From assembly GCA_016928125.1 (NCBI GenBank), contig JAFGLK010000557.1, positions 1 to 10,262 on the forward strand: a stretch of DNA of 10,262 bases, read 5' to 3'. The stretch is from Anaerolineae bacterium (GTDB lineage Bacteria > Chloroflexota > Anaerolineae > UBA1429). Positions 6,353 to 10,262 of this stretch are shown in pieces. Each line of letters opens with the position of its first letter. Position 1 is the first letter of the stretch. Below the pieces are notes generated by a model. The model saw only the letters and a program-made list of their open reading frames with translations, had not been told where the DNA came from and did not search any database. Both the position numbers and the translations under genes were made by a program.

Positions 6353-8440
6353 CTACTCCACCGGCACCAGAGCGTCCCCGCGGACGCGATAGAGGCCGCT
6401 ACGAGTGCCGATCCAGATGCCTCCCTGTGCATCGGGCAGCACGATGCGCGGCTCGGGTAGGTCAAAATAGGCCCAGTCCGCATTCTCGGGCTCGCGCCGC
6501 GATATGCCAGCACTGGTGGCCATCCAGAGCATGCCATCGTCAGGGGCATAGAGATGCCACATCTCCATGGCGCGCAGCCCCCCCTCGGTGCTCTGGGTGG
6601 TAAAGCGCGTCCAACGCCCATCGGGCCGCCGACGCGCCGGGCCTTTGGCAGTCGCCACCCACACCAGGTCGTCCGCGCCCACGTCGACGGCGCGCACATC
6701 CGAGCTGAGCAAGCGCTCGCCCTCGGTCGACAGGTCGAACACCCCATCGGCCGTGAGGCTCCCCAGGCCACGTTCGGTGGCGAACCAGACCGTGCCCTTG
6801 GAATCCACATCCAGGTCACGAGGCATGGCGCCCGCCAGGGCTATCAGATCGGCCAGCGGCTCGGGCTGGGCAGCACCAGACGCATCAGCGAGCGCAAGCA
6901 GACGCCCCTCCGTCGTACAGGCATAGGGGCGGTTCTCTCGGTCAAAGCCAAGCACGCTGATCGGTGTGTCGATCACACGCTGGGGCGCCTCCTCGGCCGC
7001 CAGGCGGTAGAGCCCAGCGGCGGCGCCGGCCCAGATTCGGCCGGCGCGGTCGCTCTCCAGGCAGTAGATCGGCTCGACCAGCATCGCCTGCGTAGCCCCG
7101 CCAGGTTCGATGAACGAGACGCCATCGCGAGTCGCCACCCACAGGCGACCCTGGGCATCATGCGCCAGCCCCACCACGGCGCTTCCGATGATAGGGGAGG
7201 GCACAAGCCAGGGTCCCAGCGACTCACCACTCTCGATGTTCATGGCCCAGAGGCCGCGGCTGGTGGCTACCCAGAGCCACTCGGCGCCCCCAGGCGTCAC
7301 TCGGTACCGCACGAGGCTGCTGCGCGGCGTCCCCTCTAGAGCAAAACCATGCACATCCAGGCCCTCCAGAGGGAGCCGTCGCCAGGGCGTGCCGAGCCGG
7401 TGATAGCTCAGGGCGCCCTCGCCACACAGCCAAATCGTACCCTCGGCGTCGATCTCCAGGTCGTACACCTGGCCGGGGATGGCCGGGCTCAGCTCAGGCA
7501 GGTAGCCTTCCCAGCGTACGCTGTCCCCCTCGGTCACCAGGCGGCACACGCCTCCCCCTTGGGGAGGCGTGCCGGTGAAGGCGATCCACAGACCGCCCTT
7601 GGCATCCACCGTGATATCGGTGACCTCGCTGCGGTCGGCGATCTCTGCGAATAAGGTGTGATCCTCCCACCAGCGCTCGCCCTCTTCAGCCGTGCTCACG
7701 CCCTGCCCCAGAGCCCATACCCGGCCCTCGCCCGTTACACCCACCAGCCAGGTGTAACGCGTGACTCCGTGGCGGTCATCATATGTCCGCCAGATCTCCC
7801 CATCGTAGGCCTGCAAGGCGCCCTCAGGCGTGGTCAGCCAGAGCCAGTCGCTCTCCGCGCGCCGCACCCATAGGCGCGGATCGAAGGCTGGCGCGGCGAG
7901 CAACGCGGCATAGCGCGCCTCGACCGCTTCCTGGCGCGTGGCATAGCTCCGCCAGGCACTGCCGGCGAACTCGCTCCAACCCGGGTGATCGGTGAAACCG
8001 ATCCAGACGTGCCCGTCTCCGTCCAGGGCCAGCCCGCGCACCGCTTGCGAGGGCAGCCCGTCGGCCAGGGTGTAGAGGCGGTGCTGGCCATCCAACGTCC
8101 AGCGCACGATGCCGCCACCTGTGGCAGCCCAAAGATATGTGCCGTCGTACAGCAGGGCCGAGATGTCGTTGGGATCGGACCAGTATTGCAGCGGCGCATC
8201 CGAGACCTCCACCGGCGCCAGAGCCAGGGTAGGTGTCGCTTCCGGCCGAGCCTGGTTGTCGGATTGAGCCGCCGCGATCAGGAGCGCCGACGTTGGGGTG
8301 GGCAGCCGCCTGGGCTCCGCACGCCTCCCAATGACCACCGTGGGCGTGACCCAGGCCTGCTCGCAGGCCGACAGCACGCATACAAAGGCCACCAACGCCA
8401 ACCCAAGGGCCGCGCGCACAAGCCGGGAAGAATGAGTCAT
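6353..8440 (-). CDS. Lipoprotein with about 14 Reg_prop-type beta-propeller repeats (two predicted seven-bladed propellers)
   Basis: This 695-residue protein starts at the ATG at 8440, where a lipoprotein signal peptide begins: a short basic n-region (R6, R9), a hydrophobic core, and lipobox LSAC with C26 as the lipidation site. An earlier in-frame ATG at 8581 would bury the signal peptide 47 residues in. Residues 27-95 are a Thr/Pro-rich linker. Then come about 14 blades with the two-component-propeller pattern (L/I/V)W-(V/I/A)-(A/G)T-xxG(L/I/V), near residues 104, 144, 199, 240, 284, 335, 389, 433, 469, 506, 551, 593, 638 and 675. Fourteen blades fit two seven-bladed propellers, as in the sensor half of hybrid two-component systems. 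No Y_Y_Y domain, transmembrane helix, kinase or output domain follows. It is likely anchored outside the cell and binds a ligand or partner; the ligand is unknown. Confidence 0.88.
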   Translation of the reverse strand: MTHSSRLVRAALGLALVAFVCVLSACEQAWVTPTVVIGRRAEPRRLPTPTSALLIAAAQSDNQARPEATPTLALAPVEVSDAPLQYWSDPNDISALLYDGTYLWAATGGGIVRWTLDGQHRLYTLADGLPSQAVRGLALDGDGHVWIGFTDHPGWSEFAGSAWRSYATRQEAVEARYAALLAAPAFDPRLWVRRAESDWLWLTTPEGALQAYDGEIWRTYDDRHGVTRYTWLVGVTGEGRVWALGQGVSTAEEGERWWEDHTLFAEIADRSEVTDITVDAKGGLWIAFTGTPPQGGGVCRLVTEGDSVRWEGYLPELSPAIPGQVYDLEIDAEGTIWLCGEGALSYHRLGTPWRRLPLEGLDVHGFALEGTPRSSLVRYRVTPGGAEWLWVATSRGLWAMNIESGESLGPWLVPSPIIGSAVVGLAHDAQGRLWVATRDGVSFIEPGGATQAMLVEPIYCLESDRAGRIWAGAAAGLYRLAAEEAPQRVIDTPISVLGFDRENRPYACTTEGRLLALADASGAAQPEPLADLIALAGAMPRDLDVDSKGTVWFATERGLGSLTADGVFDLSTEGERLLSSDVRAVDVGADDLVWVATAKGPARRRPDGRWTRFTTQSTEGGLRAMEMWHLYAPDDGMLWMATSAGISRREPENADWAYFDLPEPRIVLPDAQGGIWIGTRSGLYRVRGDALVPVE
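7547..7571. other. Perfect 11-bp inverted repeat inside the propeller gene
   Basis: CACGCCTCCCC (7547-7557) and GGGGAGGCGTG (7561-7571) are perfect inverted repeats around the three bases CTT. They lie in the coding region for a Gly/Pro loop (TPPQGGG) between blades of the propeller lipoprotein. In the mRNA this would be a very stable hairpin. No T-run follows in either direction, so it is not a standard terminator. Confidence 0.6.
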
Positions 8441-8446
8441 GGCCAA

Positions 8447-8474
8447 AGTATAGGAGGCGCCCAAGATTTCACAA
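8447..8474 (-). promoter_or_regulatory. Promoter of the propeller lipoprotein gene, placed for a leaderless transcript
   Basis: On the minus strand, TTGTGA (8474-8469) and TATACT (8452-8447) are separated by 16 bases; TATACT matches TATAAT at five of six positions. Only six bases separate the -10 box from the ATG at 8440, so the usual start distance puts the first transcribed base at or next to the A of the ATG. No Shine-Dalgarno sequence precedes this ATG in the predicted transcript, which agrees with leaderless translation. Confidence 0.5.
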
Positions 8475-8517
8475 AACGCGCCACCCGCCGTCCGCTGGGG
8501 CGCAGCGAGCGGGGTGC

Positions 8518-8546
8518 TTCCCAAAGGCACTGCTTTGTGGTAAAAG
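8518..8546 (+). promoter_or_regulatory. Candidate promoter for the BKACE-hydrolase operon
   Basis: TTCCCA (8518-8523) and TAAAAG (8541-8546) are separated by 17 bases; each matches its consensus at four of six positions. It would give a leader of about 55 bases before the ATG at 8608. The match is modest and other start points in this divergent gap are possible. Confidence 0.3.
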
Positions 8547-8607
8547 AGCAATAGGCCGTCAGACTGGCGACCCCCCTGCACCGACGCACAAGGAGTTACC
8601 GGAGACC

Positions 8608-9426
8608 ATGGACAAACTGCTCATCACCGTGGCGCCCTGCATCCCGCCCTACATGGCTGCGAACGTGCCCGGGCTGGATCTCAGCCCGGAGGGCATCGCC
8701 CGCGAGGTGGTGCAAGCCTGCCAGGCGGGCGCCAATGTGGCCCACCTGCACGTATGGGACGAACAGGGCCAGCCCACCCAGGATTTGACCGCATTCCGGC
8801 GCACGCTGGCGCTCATCCGCGAGCGATGCGACGTCCTCATCGAGGGCTCGACCGGCGGGATGAACACCCTCACCCCGGCGGAGCGCTCAGTCTCGCTCCA
8901 ATGCGACATCGAGCTCGCCTCGCTGAACCCCGGCTCGGTGAATTACGATGCTGGCGTTTATGTCAACTCACCGGACGACATCGCTTATTGGGCCGAGGAG
9001 ATGCGGCGGCGCGGGATCAAGCCCGACGCGGCCATCTTTGAGGCAGGCATGATCGCCAACACGCTGGCGTTGGTGGCCCAGGGCTGGATCGAGCCGCCGC
9101 TGCTGTTCGGCTTTGTGCTCGGCCAGACGGGCGCCCTGCCCGCCACGCCCAAGAACCTTCTCTTTCTGAGCGAGTCGATCCCGCCGGGCTCGATGTGGAC
9201 AGCCATGGCACACGGCGGCCACGATCTGGAGATGGCCATGCTGGCCCTGGCCATGGGCGGCCACGTGCGCGCTGGCTTTGAAGACAACCCCTTCTATCGG
9301 CCCGGCGAGCGGGCAAGCAGCAACCCCCAGTTGATTGAGCGCCTGGTCAGGCTGGCGGGCGAATTGGGCCGCGAGGTGGCCACACCTTCAGAAGCCCGTA
9401 CGATGCTGGGACTGAGGCCACGCTAG
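8608..9426 (+). CDS. Beta-keto acid cleavage enzyme (BKACE, DUF849 / Kce family)
   Basis: The 272 residues are full length for BKACE (PF05853), zinc TIM-barrel enzymes that react a beta-keto acid with acetyl-CoA to give acetoacetate and a new CoA thioester. The zinc ligands are visible: H46 and H48 in HLHVWD, and E225 in GFEDN. The catalytic Arg-x3-Glu-Asp set is kept (R221, E225, D226), as is S81 in STGG. Compared from memory with the lysine-fermentation enzyme Kce, which aligns here without gaps at the N-terminus, E14 (which holds the substrate amino group) is P14 here, and the Arg after HxH is W50. The substrate is therefore probably not 3-keto-5-aminohexanoate, and kce is not assigned. 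Start at 8608: AAGGAG lies 12 bases upstream and GGAG three bases upstream, neither ideally spaced. The hydrolase follows after 30 bases, probably in one operon. Confidence 0.93.
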   Translation: MDKLLITVAPCIPPYMAANVPGLDLSPEGIAREVVQACQAGANVAHLHVWDEQGQPTQDLTAFRRTLALIRERCDVLIEGSTGGMNTLTPAERSVSLQCDIELASLNPGSVNYDAGVYVNSPDDIAYWAEEMRRRGIKPDAAIFEAGMIANTLALVAQGWIEPPLLFGFVLGQTGALPATPKNLLFLSESIPPGSMWTAMAHGGHDLEMAMLALAMGGHVRAGFEDNPFYRPGERASSNPQLIERLVRLAGELGREVATPSEARTMLGLRPR

Positions 9427-9456
9427 AACCACAAGCAAGTAAAAGGAGCACACAAG

Positions 9457-10262
9457 ATGGCAGAGAGCGTCTTTCCGGGCGCGACATGGGAGCGCACCAC
9501 GCCGTTCGAGGCGGGCATGGATCAGGACAAGCTCGAGGCGGCCCACCGCTGGATGGCCGAGCGGATGGGCGACAAGCCCTACCGCATCGTGATCGTACGT
9601 CGGGGGCGGGTCGTGGCCGAATGGAACGGCAACATCGGCCCCGAGCCCAAGCTGCCCATCGCCTCGGCGGCCAAGTCGGTCTACTCGAACGTGCTGGGCA
9701 TTCTGGTGAACGAAGGCGACCGCATCGCGACGGCTGACGCTCCGGTGTACGACTTTTACCCCGAGTTCATGGATGTGCCCGAGGGCACCGGTCCCAAGGA
9801 GGCGCGCTACGCCTACCCGAAGGACCGGACCATCACCTTTCGGCAACTGATCTGCAACACCTCGGGCTATATGAAGCCCGGGGAGGAGCCCGGCACCGTC
9901 TTCAACTATCAGACCTTCGGCATGAATGTGCTCACCCATGCCCTGGCCGCCGCCTATGGGCTCTATGACGTGCGCGATCCCGAGGGCTCGCCCGGCTTCA
10001 AGGTGCTCATCGAGGAGAAGCTGGCGCGCAAGATCGGCGTGCAGTGGGAATATACCTACAACAACTTTAAGCTGGCGCCCGAGGCGCGCATCCAGATCTA
10101 CGGCTACTATACCGCTATCCTGACGAACGCCCCTGATTTCGCGCGCCTGGGCTGGCTGTGGTGCAACTGGGGCCGCTGGGGCGAAGAGCAGGTGATCCCC
10201 GAGGCCTGGTTGCGCGCCTCGGTGGACGTGAACCCCGACCTGCGCGCCCATTGCCCGCGCGA
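9457..10262 (+). CDS. Serine hydrolase of the beta-lactamase / esterase fold (PF00144-like), cut by right edge
   Basis: The frame is open from the ATG at 9457 to the window end: 268 codons, no stop. AAAAGGAG lies nine bases before the start. The class C beta-lactamase-like signature is present: SAAK (S70, K73), giving the nucleophile and general base of the SxxK motif within LPIASAAKSVYSNVLG; then ITFRQLICNTSGYM (126-139), matching the family's LLtHTSG segment; and FNYQTFG with Y151 in place of the usual YxN catalytic Tyr motif. There is no signal peptide or transmembrane segment at the N-terminus, so it is probably a cytoplasmic esterase, amidase or transacylase rather than a periplasmic resistance enzyme. 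The third motif, near the C-terminus, falls outside the window. Its place right behind BKACE suggests that it releases or prepares the keto acid's precursor, which is inference. Confidence 0.9.
   Translation, partial: MAESVFPGATWERTTPFEAGMDQDKLEAAHRWMAERMGDKPYRIVIVRRGRVVAEWNGNIGPEPKLPIASAAKSVYSNVLGILVNEGDRIATADAPVYDFYPEFMDVPEGTGPKEARYAYPKDRTITFRQLICNTSGYMKPGEEPGTVFNYQTFGMNVLTHALAAAYGLYDVRDPEGSPGFKVLIEEKLARKIGVQWEYTYNNFKLAPEARIQIYGYYTAILTNAPDFARLGWLWCNWGRWGEEQVIPEAWLRASVDVNPDLRAHCPR

Noticed and set aside
8441..8581. Earlier ATG (8581) for the propeller protein
   Set aside because: It would put 47 residues before a textbook lipoprotein signal peptide and run through the divergent promoter region.
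9388..10251. Minus-strand frame opposite the serine hydrolase
   Set aside because: It is antisense to a gene with SxxK and NTSG motifs and a strong ribosome site. The product shows only His/Gly/Val-rich shadow composition.
9457..10262. Antibiotic-resistance beta-lactamase
   Set aside because: There is no signal peptide, and the gene follows a catabolic BKACE gene. The PF00144 family is mostly esterases and peptidases.

Overview
The window is GC-rich DNA with short intergenic gaps and nine genes: eight clear ones plus one doubtful small reading frame. I see no rRNA, tRNA, CRISPR array, transposase or phage gene. Three things suggest a Chloroflexota-like environmental bacterium (Anaerolineae/Caldilineae type): a lipoprotein with a Thr/Pro-rich linker, a mix of URO-D-like, FAD_oxidored and BKACE genes, and a dispersed repeat of the 'GTCA-CCTGA...GAAGG-TCTC' kind. 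This placement is inference; no phylogenetic marker is present.

Layout. Positions 1-8440 are read from the minus strand. In transcription order they hold: a two-propeller lipoprotein (8440-6353); a possible 42-codon small ORF (6300-6172); a radical SAM protein with extra C-terminal cysteines (6154-4898); a nitroreductase-fold protein (4846-4046); a terminator-like structure (4009-3948); a promoter and an M20 metallopeptidase (3841-2483); a uroporphyrinogen-decarboxylase-like protein (2351-1212); a degenerate palindromic repeat (1186-1107); and an FAD-dependent oxidoreductase (1022 to the left edge, C-terminus missing). Positions 8608-10262 are read from the plus strand and hold a beta-keto acid cleavage enzyme (BKACE, DUF849) followed 30 bases later by a serine hydrolase of the beta-lactamase/esterase fold, cut by the right edge. 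The divergent gap 8441-8607 holds start signals for both directions. No stretch over 300 bases lacks a gene.

How the genes may work together. BKACE plus hydrolase looks like a two-gene catabolic operon: a hydrolase that could release an acid, and a zinc enzyme that condenses a beta-keto acid with acetyl-CoA and cleaves it. The M20 peptidase, URO-D-like protein and FAD oxidoreductase also fit small-molecule breakdown. The radical SAM, nitroreductase and optional small ORF form a separate block bounded by a promoter and a terminator. That block resembles the layout of peptide-modification cassettes, but only weakly. The most useful leads are the altered substrate pocket of the BKACE, the uncharacterised radical SAM block, and the kinase-less double propeller lipoprotein with a possibly leaderless start.
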